Part shown: in pieces, positions 16,615 through 25,449 of the stretch
Position numbering within the stretch: the first letter of the stretch is position 1
Layout of the letters: each line of letters starts with the position of its first letter
Program-made: the position numbers and the translations under genes
The notes under the pieces: generated by a model
Seen by the model: only the letters and a program-made list of their open reading frames with translations
The model's database searches: none
What the model was told of the DNA's origin: nothing
Assembly: GCF_963678225.1 (NCBI RefSeq)
Contig: NZ_OY782763.1
Coordinates: 930,001 to 994,000 of the forward strand
Origin: an uncultured Cohaesibacter sp.
GTDB lineage: Bacteria > Pseudomonadota > Alphaproteobacteria > Rhizobiales > Cohaesibacteraceae
DNA length: 64,000 nucleotides
Reading direction: 5' to 3'

Positions 16615-18021
16615 ATGTCTTCGGATATCACTCTCTCAGCCGGCGTGCGTTCAAACCTTTTGTCCCTGCAAAAAACCGCGGACATGATGTCAACAACGCA
16701 AAATCGCCTGGCAACCGGTAAAAAAGTCAACTCGGCGTTGGATAACCCAACCAACTTCTTTACCTCTGAAAGCCTCGGCGCGCGCGCCAACGACCTTAGC
16801 AATCTGCTAGACGGCATTTCAAACTCGATCAAAACGATCGAAGCTGCTGACAATGGTATCTCCGCGATTACCGATCTGGTGGAAAGTGCACAGGCAACCG
16901 TTCGTCAGGCTCAGTCAAACAACAATTCCAACACCGGCACCAACATTCAGGGCAACCGAAGCATCAATACCTCGGGCGCATCTGAATCAACAGCCAAGGA
17001 ACGTGCTGAAGGCATCGCCCTCAACAGCGCAAACATCGGCTTCGCCGCAGGCACCAACTTCACCGTTGAATCCAAGTCTGAATCGGGCGTAACCAAAACC
17101 TTCGATCTTGTTGAACATTTCTCCAATACAGGGGAAAGCCTCACAGATGGTGATCTGGACACCACGGGTTCTCAGGCTTACACCATTAAAGACCTGGTCG
17201 ATGACATCAACGCCTCTGGTGTTGCAACTGCCAAGATCACGGAAGACGGTCGTCTGGATATCAGTGCCAACGGCAACGCAGAACTAACCCTGTCAATCTC
17301 CCATGATGATGGCGCAGCAGCCTCTGCTGGTGCTCAGGACACCTCCGTTTGGGCAGGTCTTGGCTTTGGCCAATTTGCCGACATCGACCCGGATGGTGCA
17401 GGTCCCTTAACCGCAACGGATCCCGGTGGTACCGATGCAACCTTCACCGGCGCGGCTTCCGGTACCAACGACGTTCTGACCATCAAGAACTTTGCTGGTA
17501 CACAGGATGCTTCCAACACCGAACTGGTTGATCAGTATAACGGCATTATGGATCAGATTGATGAGCTTGCTCGCGACTCCAGCTATAACGGCATCAACCT
17601 CATCGACGGTTCAAGCAATGACCTGACTGTGTCGTTCAACGAAAAACGTGATGAGACCAAGTCCGAGCTGACCATCCAGTCCGCAGACTTGACCGCTTCC
17701 GGTTTGGCTCTGACCGATGCAACGACACTGGACACCGACGAGTCCAACCTCAAGCTTGACGCCCTGTCTGACGCTTTGATTACCCTGCGCAAACAGGCAT
17801 CAACCTTCGGTTCCAACCTTTCCACCGTGCAGATCCGCAAGGATTACACCAAGGAAATGATCAACACCCTGCAAACCGGTGCAGACAACCTGGTCCTGGC
17901 AGATTCGAACGAGGAAGGCGCCAACATGTTGGCTCTGCAAACCCGTCAGACGCTGTCTACCACAGCTTTGTCTCTGGCATCGCAGGCCGATCAGGCAGTT
18001 ACCAGCTTCCTACGAGCTTAA
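16615..18021 (+). CDS. Flagellin 2
   Basis: Second flagellin, 468 residues, with the same organisation as flagellin 1. ATG 16615 is chosen rather than the in-frame GTG at 16591 because it gives MSSDITLSAGVR, aligned with the other flagellin (MSDITLSAGVR), and has AAAGG 9 nt upstream. Against flagellin 1 the first ~112 aligned residues differ at about 28 positions, whereas the next 136 differ at only 4. A short insertion (about five residues, around PDGAGPLTATDP) distinguishes the centre. A terminator follows at 18042-18076. Confidence 0.95.
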   Translation: MSSDITLSAGVRSNLLSLQKTADMMSTTQNRLATGKKVNSALDNPTNFFTSESLGARANDLSNLLDGISNSIKTIEAADNGISAITDLVESAQATVRQAQSNNNSNTGTNIQGNRSINTSGASESTAKERAEGIALNSANIGFAAGTNFTVESKSESGVTKTFDLVEHFSNTGESLTDGDLDTTGSQAYTIKDLVDDINASGVATAKITEDGRLDISANGNAELTLSISHDDGAAASAGAQDTSVWAGLGFGQFADIDPDGAGPLTATDPGGTDATFTGAASGTNDVLTIKNFAGTQDASNTELVDQYNGIMDQIDELARDSSYNGINLIDGSSNDLTVSFNEKRDETKSELTIQSADLTASGLALTDATTLDTDESNLKLDALSDALITLRKQASTFGSNLSTVQIRKDYTKEMINTLQTGADNLVLADSNEEGANMLALQTRQTLSTTALSLASQADQAVTSFLRA

Positions 18022-18041
18022 TTCGGCTCAAAAGACACGTA

Positions 18042-18076
18042 AGAAAGGCGGAGCAATACTCCGCCTTTCTTTGTTT
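18042..18076 (+). terminator. Rho-independent terminator of flagellin 2
   Basis: A 12-bp stem (AGAAAGGCGGAG / CTCCGCCTTTCT) with loop CAATA is followed by TTGTTTT. It separates flagellin 2 from flbT-flaF. Confidence 0.88.
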
Positions 18077-18279
18077 TATGGGAAACGTCTTTTCTTCTAT
18101 TTGATCTTTGCAAGACAATCAGAATAAATTACAGAAGCAGTCAGTGGTTGGGTTGTGCGTCACGGGAATTTTCAAAACAATTTCTCTGAGCGGTTTATTA
18201 ATACAACGCAGCTATTATTGATCCTATCAAAAATACCAGATAGACGCAGACATTCACTTGTGTGAATAGAGGAATAAAG

Positions 18280-18678
18280 ATGTCTCTTAAAATAGAACTG
18301 CGCCCAGGCGAGCGTATTATTATCGGAAACAGTGTCATTACAAACGGTGACCACCGTGCGCGCTTCTATGTCGACGGACAGGCGCCAATATTGCGCGAAA
18401 AAGACATCCTCACATCCGAAACGGCAAATAGTCCTGCAAAAAGAATATATCTTTGCATACAACTTATGTATCTGGCGCAAGATCTAGCCGAGCATAAGGA
18501 CATGTACTTCACTTTGGTAAATGATTTTTTACACGCAGCCCCCAGTGCGTTAACGATAATTGACAGCGTAAATAATAAAATATTAACCGGTTCCTTTTAT
18601 CCTGCATTAAAAGAAGCAAAAGCTCTCATAAGGTTCGAAGAGGAGTTACTTCGGAATGTACAACCATTCAGCGGCTAG
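18280..18678 (+). CDS. flbT: FlbT, flagellin post-transcriptional regulator
   Basis: FlbT binds the leader of flagellin mRNA and destabilises it until the hook is complete (known from Caulobacter). The 132-residue product has the family start MSLKIELRPGERIIIGNSVI, and the following KRIYLCIQLMYLAQDL helix. The reading frame is open from GTG 18262, but ATG 18280 has the ribosome binding site AGAGGAAT 7-8 nt upstream and matches the family start. Its last 23 nt overlap flaF. Confidence 0.92.
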   Translation: MSLKIELRPGERIIIGNSVITNGDHRARFYVDGQAPILREKDILTSETANSPAKRIYLCIQLMYLAQDLAEHKDMYFTLVNDFLHAAPSALTIIDSVNNKILTGSFYPALKEAKALIRFEEELLRNVQPFSG

Positions 18679-19024
18679 AGCTTATCAGGACGCCAGTTCT
18701 CATGCAGGGTCCCCCAGGGAGCGTGAAGCAGCTTTGTTGATCAAGGCTGCTGCCAAGTTGCAGAAAACAAAATCTGCAGACACCACCCCCGCGCAACTGG
18801 ATGAGGCTCTGACATTCAACCGCAAGATCTGGACCCTTTTTGTAGGCGAGCTCATGAGCGAAGATCATGAAATGCCTAAGGAATTGCGTCAGAATCTGGT
18901 GAATCTCGGCATCTTCACATTCAACCATACGCTGCGGATCATGACGGACCCCAAATCAGCGACCGTTGATAGTCTGATCAACATCAACCGTAATATCGCT
19001 GAAGGTCTACGCGCTGACGGCTAG
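18656..19024 (+). CDS. flaF: FlaF, flagellin synthesis regulator/chaperone
   Basis: FlaF acts with FlbT on flagellin synthesis and secretion in alphaproteobacteria. The 122-residue product shows the family pattern: AARAYQDASSHAGSPREREA at the start, LDEALTFNRKIWTLFVGELM in the middle and a final LININRNIAEGL helix. It overlaps flbT by 23 nt, so the two are probably translationally coupled. Confidence 0.93.
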   Translation: MYNHSAARAYQDASSHAGSPREREAALLIKAAAKLQKTKSADTTPAQLDEALTFNRKIWTLFVGELMSEDHEMPKELRQNLVNLGIFTFNHTLRIMTDPKSATVDSLININRNIAEGLRADG

Positions 19025-19151
19025 AACCGAGAGCGCATACCTCACCCCGGCCCAGGTTTTTCAAAAACGCTCAAGCGTCGCACCATTCCGGTTCGGCGCT
19101 TTTTCGCTTTATGGCTTTTGAAAAACTCAACGCCCCGATCGCGAAATGCAA

Positions 19152-19176
19152 AAAAGCAGCCTCAAAGGCTGCTTTT
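19152..19176. terminator. Bidirectional terminator between flaF and flgL
   Basis: An 11-bp stem (AAAAGCAGCCT / AGGCTGCTTTT) with a 3-nt loop lies between convergent operons, with A-rich and T-rich flanks suited to both directions. Confidence 0.85.
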
Positions 19177-19222
19177 ATTGTTTCAGGGTTAACAAGCAGA
19201 GCCGATTGTGGCCCTAAAAGGC

Positions 19223-20725
19223 CTAGATGAACTTGGTCAGAGACAGGTTATACATCATCGAAGCAGCCTGATAGGATGCTTCAATCGTTGTGCGGATGGT
19301 CATGATCTTGGCTGCCACCTCTTCATCATTGATGCCTTCTTTGTCCGTCAAGGCCGTCTGCAACATACTCAGGCTTGTATGGTGGCGCAAATTCGCATCC
19401 TCCATTACCTTACTGGATACGCCGATTTCCGTCAGCGTCGTCTTGACAACATCTCCCTGATTGACACTGGAAAGACCGGACGAAATCGCATCAGCAAAGG
19501 TGGTGTAGCGTTCTTCATCGGCATCACTATTCTGATCATAGGTCGGTAGCGAAAAGGCGGTCATATAAGCCAGCTGACGCGCAATGCTGTCTTCATTGGC
19601 CCGCGCGCCATAGGAGACATCCAGCCTGTTATCGATCTGGACCTTGGCAGTGTCTCTTGAGGAAACCAGCGCGTCATTGTCTCCGACATACCAGTTCAAG
19701 GTCGGCTTGCCCGCTACCGTAGCCGTATCCAATGTTGTCGCCGTTTCTGGGACCCCCACAACGCGCTTCGGCTCTCCGCCCCCTGACGTCATGAAAAAGT
19801 CCATCGAGCCCTGAATACGCGATGCTGCTTCACCAGCGGAGGCGACATTCTGACCAAGTTGATAGGTCAGCACGTCTTGGATTGCAGTAGCAATCGTACC
19901 CGGCGCACCACTTACCGAAAATTTGCCCTCAGAAGGACTTGTAGCTCCCTGATGCCCAGTCATCTGAATGATCTCGGAAGATCCATCAGGCATATCAAAA
20001 GTAAAGCTGAGCACCTGCCCCGCGATCGGCTCGCCCGTCACGGTAACATCGATACTCGCAGGGCTCCCAGCAGGACCAGCCACAGTCACGTTGCTGAGGG
20101 TACTCGTCACAGCACTCAGCTTATAGCCGAAATCGGTTGCTTCCTCGCTGAGCGTCATGGTCGGTCCGGCCGTTGACAAGTCGAGGCGCCCTAATCCATC
20201 AGCCCCCGCATCAGCCCGAATACGCTCGTCAGTGACCGTTAGCAGGCCATCTTCGCCTCCATAGCCATACACAATGCGATCATAGTTGATGGCAGGCTCA
20301 ACGTCGGTTGTCGTGCCTGAAAAGACAAAGTCCCCATCCACTTCGGTGTTTAGAATACCGATCATTTCCCTAGACAGGGTGGCGGCGGTTACCTGTGCAA
20401 CGGATTGATTGTTGGACGTGATATCATATTGCGTACCCGTTGCAGACCCGCTGACTTCCGCCCCCATTTCGACAACACGCTCAAGCCCGAGATTCATCAT
20501 CGAGATCTGCACCTGCGCCTGCTCGATACTGCTCTGATAGCCCTTAACGGAAGTGATCTGCGATCGGTAATCAAGCGCCATGCCAGCATCCCGGCCCAAA
20601 CCGCCATAGGTCTGCGCTTTCTTACCAGTGCTCAGCTGAATGGTAAGATCCTGCATCAGGCTGGAATTGTTTCTCAGCACATTCATCATCACAGAGGATG
20701 AAAATCCATTAAGAGTACCGATCAT
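19223..20725 (-). CDS. flgL: FlgL, hook-filament junction protein (HAP3)
   Basis: FlgL joins FlgK to the filament. The 500-residue product has a flagellin-like N-terminus (VLRNNSSLMQDLTIQLSTGK, then DYRSQITSVKGYQSSIEQAQ) and C-terminal helices (MTIRTTIEASYQAASMMYNL). It is long for the family because of a beta-rich insertion in the middle (residues about 190-330). It is the third gene of the leftward flgE-flgK-flgL operon, 36 nt behind flgK. Confidence 0.92.
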   Translation of the reverse strand: MIGTLNGFSSSVMMNVLRNNSSLMQDLTIQLSTGKKAQTYGGLGRDAGMALDYRSQITSVKGYQSSIEQAQVQISMMNLGLERVVEMGAEVSGSATGTQYDITSNNQSVAQVTAATLSREMIGILNTEVDGDFVFSGTTTDVEPAINYDRIVYGYGGEDGLLTVTDERIRADAGADGLGRLDLSTAGPTMTLSEEATDFGYKLSAVTSTLSNVTVAGPAGSPASIDVTVTGEPIAGQVLSFTFDMPDGSSEIIQMTGHQGATSPSEGKFSVSGAPGTIATAIQDVLTYQLGQNVASAGEAASRIQGSMDFFMTSGGGEPKRVVGVPETATTLDTATVAGKPTLNWYVGDNDALVSSRDTAKVQIDNRLDVSYGARANEDSIARQLAYMTAFSLPTYDQNSDADEERYTTFADAISSGLSSVNQGDVVKTTLTEIGVSSKVMEDANLRHHTSLSMLQTALTDKEGINDEEVAAKIMTIRTTIEASYQAASMMYNLSLTKFI

Positions 20726-20761
20726 GTTTCAGGTTCCATTTCCAGTCGCCACACTTGGTGG

Positions 20762-22621
20762 TTAAATCCGCATAAGGGCATCCATCATGTCTTTGACGGC
20801 AGTCATAACGCGCGCATTGGCCGAATAGGCAGTCTGCAACTCCAACAGGCGTGCCAGTTCTTCATCCACATCCACACTGGAGGATTGCTCAAGGCGCGAC
20901 ATCACATTGTTCATCACGATCTCCTGCCCCTCATGCCGCGTTTGAGCCGTAGCCGCCTGCTGAGACTGGAAGGAGATCACCTGACGGGCAAATTCATCCA
21001 CCGTCATGGACACTGGTGCCCCGCCCTGCTGATAGGTGAAAGCCAGCTTATTTTCTGTCAGAGCGCTATAAAGCGCTGCCGGGCGGGTCTGGTCACCGAT
21101 CCCCGTGCTGGCGCTATGCTGGACCAGAAGGGTCGGGTCATTAAAGAGCGCTTCGTTAACCGTTATACGCGCGGCAAAGCCGGTCTGCTGCACCATGCCG
21201 TCTACACTGCCGGTATAAAGGCCCGGCCCCTCGCCCCCATCAACGAAGAGTGGCAAGGCCCCAGCGGTCTGCTGAAGGCCGGTAGCGGTAGCTTCCGCAT
21301 CGAACGACTGGATGGAAACCGTATTGGCGGCACCATCATCCAGTATCTGCAGATTGTTGCCAGCCGGATTGCTTACACTGAAAGCACCACCCAGCGCAGT
21401 TTGCACCTGAGTGACAACACTTGCCATGCCGCCAGAAAAATCGATCCCCACCACGCTATCATCGTTACGCGCGGTCACGTCATCATCCAGAGGCAATGAA
21501 GACGCAGAATCAACACGAACGAAAGTGACCGTGTTGGTCTCCCCAGTCCCCACATCCTGATAGGTGAAGGTGAACTCATTGCCAGATTGCAGGTCGGTCA
21601 AATCAAGATCAAAACCGGCCTGCGCGCCGGAGGTAACCGCCGTACCTTCCACATCGAACTTACCGAAAGCATCGGCCAATCCATCTGCCAGACTATCGAG
21701 CTGGTTCTGCGCTTCCACCAGAATATCGTCGCGCAGCTCCAGTAGTGCCCCGATCTTGCTGCCGCCAAATCCACCGGACAGGGTGACGTCATGCAGATCA
21801 CTATTATTCGATTTCAGATACACCGTGCCCAGTTGATTGTCTGGCGAGGCGGAATCCCACTCGGTATAAGGGCCGACCGTACCATAAGCGGAAAACTCGA
21901 ACTGCGATGCAGACACATCATAGAGCGTCATGCCGCTGGTCGTGGAAATCTGGATTGAGTTATTCTCGCGCTGTGTCACGCGCACCGGCATCAGTTCAGC
22001 CAGTTGCGACACATAGGCGTCGCGCTGGTCCATCAGGCCAACAGCCGACTCGCCTGAGGACAGGGTCAGCTCCTGGATCTGTAGATCCAGCTTCTCGATA
22101 TGCTTCAAGATCTCGTTCGTATCCTGAACCGCCGTTTCAATCGCAAATTCAGCATCCTGACGCAAAGCCTGCAGCGTCTCGGACGCATCATTCATGGCGC
22201 GCGTCATCACGGACGCATTGTTGAGCACCTCAAGCCGGGTCGTTGCGTCATCAGGACTGGTCTCCAAAGCCTGTAGCGATGTAGCAAAGGCGTTGACCAG
22301 AGAATCCAGAGAATTGCCATCCCCCGGTTGTCCGAACATGGCGTCGACCTGCGTAAGATAGTCATTGATAGTTTTGGAATAGCTCGTCGCACCGGTCTCA
22401 GACCAGAACTGCCTTTGTGCCACCAGATCGAGGGTCCGCTGCGCATCGGTCTGAATGACACTGGTTACCTGCCCGTTCAGAACCATATCCTGACGGCTGG
22501 AAATCTTTCTGGTGTAACCAGGCGTGTTGGCATTTGTAATATTGGACGAAACAATCTCGAGGTCTCGGCTGGTAGCCTTCAACCCGGATGATGCGACCGA
22601 TAATGCTTGTGACAACGCCAT
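20762..22621 (-). CDS. flgK: FlgK, hook-filament junction protein (HAP1)
   Basis: FlgK is the first junction protein added to the finished hook. The 619-residue product has the signature SNITNANTPGYTRKISSRQ near residue 26, the HAP1 region with QLSELMPVRVTQRENNSIQI-like sequence (here QLAELMPVRVTQRENNSIQI), and a C-terminal ELARLLELQTAYSANARVMT helix. A strong ribosome binding site (GGAGG) precedes ATG. It lies 66 nt behind flgE. Confidence 0.95.
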   Translation of the reverse strand: MALSQALSVASSGLKATSRDLEIVSSNITNANTPGYTRKISSRQDMVLNGQVTSVIQTDAQRTLDLVAQRQFWSETGATSYSKTINDYLTQVDAMFGQPGDGNSLDSLVNAFATSLQALETSPDDATTRLEVLNNASVMTRAMNDASETLQALRQDAEFAIETAVQDTNEILKHIEKLDLQIQELTLSSGESAVGLMDQRDAYVSQLAELMPVRVTQRENNSIQISTTSGMTLYDVSASQFEFSAYGTVGPYTEWDSASPDNQLGTVYLKSNNSDLHDVTLSGGFGGSKIGALLELRDDILVEAQNQLDSLADGLADAFGKFDVEGTAVTSGAQAGFDLDLTDLQSGNEFTFTYQDVGTGETNTVTFVRVDSASSLPLDDDVTARNDDSVVGIDFSGGMASVVTQVQTALGGAFSVSNPAGNNLQILDDGAANTVSIQSFDAEATATGLQQTAGALPLFVDGGEGPGLYTGSVDGMVQQTGFAARITVNEALFNDPTLLVQHSASTGIGDQTRPAALYSALTENKLAFTYQQGGAPVSMTVDEFARQVISFQSQQAATAQTRHEGQEIVMNNVMSRLEQSSSVDVDEELARLLELQTAYSANARVMTAVKDMMDALMRI

Positions 22622-22687
22622 ATACTATCCTCCGCCCCTCTTCCCCGCCACCCATTGACGAGGAAGCAAAGGGGCTGAACCAAATGC

Positions 22688-24070
22688 CTACCGAATGACC
22701 TGCATGACTTCTGTCAGCATATCCCGCGCCGTAGACAAAACACGCGTGTTGGCCGAATAAGCCTGCTGCGAGATGATCATCTTGGAGAATTCATCCGCGA
22801 TATCAACGTTGGATGACTCCAGAGAAGATCCACGAATGGATCCTGTTGCACCAAGAATGGCCAAACCGGAATCATCCGTCGCCCGGAACGCACCGCCACC
22901 GGCACGCGCCAGATAGTTGTCACCATCAAAGGACGCCAGAATGACCGAGGCCATATTGCTCGACTTGCCGTTAGAATAGTTGGCCACAACATAGCCCGCA
23001 TCATCGATGGAAATGCTGGTCTGTTCACCGGCTGCTGCCCCATCCTGTGACAGATTCATGTTGGCAATACCAGTGGTCGTTGCATAAGCGGTGATACCAT
23101 CCCCATTGCCGCCGTGATCAAGAATGATATTGCCAAGCGCAACACCATCAATGGTCATAGCAGGAACCGTCACATTGGCCAGAGGCGACGTCATCTTGCC
23201 TGTGGTATCAAAGGTGTAGTCCTGCCCTACGTTTGTCCATTTGGTCGCGGCACCGGTTGCACTCGAGTCAGACTTGTAGAACAGGTTCCAGGTATCTTCG
23301 GTTGGCGGAACAGCAGAGGGGTTGCCTTCTGAAATTTTGGCCCAACGCAGCTGAACGCTAGCATTCTCACCATTGGCAACATAGGCCGTGATCGCGCCGC
23401 CAGAAATGGACTGGCTAAGGAACTGAACCTCATCCTGAGCCTGAACAACGCCGGCACCGGCGGTAGTCGGATTAACCGCATAGCCGGCACCACCGGTCAA
23501 CAGATAACCAGTCGGATCCGTCGTCGTCGGAATAGAAGGCAGGTTGCCGTTATAAGTCAGCTTGGTTGTTGCCTCTGCGGCCATAAACCCTTCTTCAAAG
23601 GTAGTCGGCTGGGGCACGGAACTCACCGGGTTACCAGTCGCATCATCCAACTCGATAACAGCCAGATAATAGCCAGCTTCATTGACAAAATAGCCGTCTT
23701 CATCCTGCGTAAAGTCACCGCGGCGCGTATAAAGCGGCGTCCCGTCAAAGATGGGCTGGCCATCGGTCTCGCCAATTTTTTCGTAGACAACAAAATAGCC
23801 ATCGCCACTGATCGACATATGCGTGGCAGTCTGCGAAGAATCAACAGAACCAGCCACCGTGTTGGTCTGGCGCGAGCTGGCAAGCACAGACCCGGACGTC
23901 TGATTGCGACTGTTTGCGTTATAGTCGCTAACCAGATCAACAAACGCCGTATCAACGCGTTTGAAGCCATTGGTCGATGTGTTGGCGATGTTGCCAGAAA
24001 TATTCTGCATAGCAGAGGACTGCGCTGCCAAACCGGCGACCGAAGTTGTAAGCGCTGAATAAAGACTCAT
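22688..24070 (-). CDS. flgE: FlgE, flagellar hook protein
   Basis: FlgE polymerises into the hook, the universal joint. The 460-residue product begins MSLYSALTTSVAGLAAQSSA with the NISGNIANTSTNGFKRVD motif, contains the SISGDGYFVV turn and ends with ESSNVDIADEFSKMIISQQA. It heads the flgE-flgK-flgL operon. A sigma-54 promoter (24115-24130) lies 45-60 nt upstream and a TTAA-N7-TTAA box further upstream (24178-24192). Confidence 0.96.
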   Translation of the reverse strand: MSLYSALTTSVAGLAAQSSAMQNISGNIANTSTNGFKRVDTAFVDLVSDYNANSRNQTSGSVLASSRQTNTVAGSVDSSQTATHMSISGDGYFVVYEKIGETDGQPIFDGTPLYTRRGDFTQDEDGYFVNEAGYYLAVIELDDATGNPVSSVPQPTTFEEGFMAAEATTKLTYNGNLPSIPTTTDPTGYLLTGGAGYAVNPTTAGAGVVQAQDEVQFLSQSISGGAITAYVANGENASVQLRWAKISEGNPSAVPPTEDTWNLFYKSDSSATGAATKWTNVGQDYTFDTTGKMTSPLANVTVPAMTIDGVALGNIILDHGGNGDGITAYATTTGIANMNLSQDGAAAGEQTSISIDDAGYVVANYSNGKSSNMASVILASFDGDNYLARAGGGAFRATDDSGLAILGATGSIRGSSLESSNVDIADEFSKMIISQQAYSANTRVLSTARDMLTEVMQVIR

Positions 24071-24114
24071 GGGACATCCCTTTGACCAGATACAAATCAG
24101 ATTACCATTGAGCT

Positions 24115-24130
24115 AGCAAAAAGCGGGCCA
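24115..24130 (-). promoter_or_regulatory. Sigma-54 (-24/-12) promoter of flgE-flgK-flgL
   Basis: Read leftward the site is TGGCCCGCTTTTTGCT, one change from TGGCACG-N4-TTGCT. GG (complement of 24128-24129) and GC (complement of 24116-24117) are 10 nt apart. Transcription should begin near 24104, giving a leader of about 34 nt. Confidence 0.8.
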
Positions 24131-24177
24131 TTTTTCACAAACAGAAATATTTTTATAAATACAGACACTTAACTTTT

Positions 24178-24192
24178 TTAACTCTTTGTTAA
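24178..24192 (-). promoter_or_regulatory. CtrA box upstream of flgE
   Basis: TTAA-N7-TTAA with exact spacing (spacer CTCTTTG); a further TTAA lies at 24169-24172. It is centred about 80 nt upstream of the expected sigma-54 start. It could be a CtrA site, but AT-rich context raises the chance of a random match. Confidence 0.45.
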
Positions 24193-24615
24193 GTAGGCAA
24201 TTTCTTTCCCACAGCGGACATATATCGGCAAAAATTGCGATGGTAGGAAGACACCTCCACATGGACACTCAGTCCATGCGAAACCGACCTGCGTGCCGAT
24301 TGACCGTATGTTTGACACATAAGATTGATTCCTCGCGCCAGCGCGCCTGTCCCCCGACCTTTTCGGAACAAAAAGCCAAAAGACACCCTCTGTCATGAAA
24401 TTGTAGCCTTGCTGAGCAAGAAAGCTGTCTGACGCCCCGGTTTCGCCGACGCGCACCAGACACACAGGCCGCGCAATTGGCCACACGGTTGACAGCGCGA
24501 AAGCGAAAGGCCACAACGCCCGGACTTCAAAGCCGCCTTGCGCCCACATCAGGCAAAAGGCACGTGCCCGTCAGGCAAGAAACAGAAAACAACGACAACA
24601 GGAGACAGAAACCCG
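24193..24615. other. Gene-less region between flgE and sixA
   Basis: Beyond the flgE control elements, this stretch has no convincing gene, repeat or strong hairpin. AGGAG at 24599-24603 may serve sixA. Confidence 0.5.
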
Positions 24616-25185
24616 ATGCTTAGGCTTTTTCTGCTGCGACACGCAAAATCATCCTGGTCGGACCCATCTCTGCACGACTTTGATCGACCGCTGAACAAAC
24701 GCGGCCAGAGAGACGCTCCAAAGATCGGTCGTGTCATGAAAGCACGCCACTATAATCCGGACCGCATCCTGTGTTCCTCAGCACAGCGCACAAAGGAGAC
24801 AATGGCAGGGATCATCCCAAGCCTCACCGGCGACGTCAGCCTAAGGCTTCTGGATGCTCTGTATGAAGGCAACAATCCCGATTATCTCTCCCTCCTCAAG
24901 GAGAATGCCAGAAACAGCAAGAATCTGATGATCGTGGGTCACAATACCGGCCTTCAGGATATTGCTGTCGAGCTGGCCGGATCGGGAGATCCTGAGCTAA
25001 TCATGCAGATGCGCGTGAAATATCCCACCGCCGCCCTTGCTATTCTGGAATTCAATTGCGGCGACTGGAATGACATTTCCAAAAAGTCTGGCCATCTGCT
25101 GGACTTCATCAAGCCAAAAGACATCGCCCATGACGAAGAAGAGCTGATTGTCGAAAATCCTGCCCCGACCTTCTTTCGCCGCTAG
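24616..25185 (+). CDS. SixA-type phosphohistidine phosphatase (histidine phosphatase family)
   Basis: SixA-like enzymes remove phosphate from phosphohistidine, for example on Hpt domains. The 189-residue product has the catalytic RHG-type motif at the start (LFLLRHAKSSW, with the RHAKS variant typical of SixA), CSSAQRTKET and VGHNTGLQDIA with the second catalytic His. The frame is open from 24538, but ATG 24616 places the RHA motif near residue 8 as in the family; AGGAG lies 12 nt upstream. It stands alone between flgE and ycjX. Confidence 0.85.
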   Translation: MLRLFLLRHAKSSWSDPSLHDFDRPLNKRGQRDAPKIGRVMKARHYNPDRILCSSAQRTKETMAGIIPSLTGDVSLRLLDALYEGNNPDYLSLLKENARNSKNLMIVGHNTGLQDIAVELAGSGDPELIMQMRVKYPTAALAILEFNCGDWNDISKKSGHLLDFIKPKDIAHDEEELIVENPAPTFFRR

Positions 25186-25335
25186 AAAAGCAACTGGCAG
25201 GCGGACCTAGAGAGCCGCGCGCACAGATCATCAAAGATGCAGGGAGAGGCCCTACAAAGCCACTCCCTGCCTTGCCCTAAATCCCCCGCATTGATTGCAA
25301 TCTCCCCTCTCCTCGCCTACATGCTAAAGAAACAA

Positions 25336-25367
25336 GCCTGAATGAGCCCTTTCGGCTCAGCGTCAGG
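25336..25367. repeat. Two-tier hairpin upstream of ycjX
   Basis: An outer stem GCCTG/CAGGC (25336-25340, 25363-25367) encloses TGAGCC/GGCTCA (25343-25348, 25354-25359) with loop CTTTC. It is about 80 nt before the ycjX-like gene. A second 8-bp repeat (GCAGGGAG/CTCCCTGC, 25239-25246 and 25263-25270) lies behind sixA and may end that transcript. Neither has a T-run. Confidence 0.35.
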
Positions 25368-25449
25368 CAGGCTGCAGCCTCAGAGAAGGAATCCGACACC
25401 AATCGCATTCCCCATCAGGCGCGTCTTATCCATTTAAGAGGCGGAAGAT

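Noticed and set aside
24538-24615. N-terminal extension of the SixA-like protein
   Set aside because: The extra 26 residues are polar and would move the catalytic RHA motif away from the N-terminus, unlike the family.
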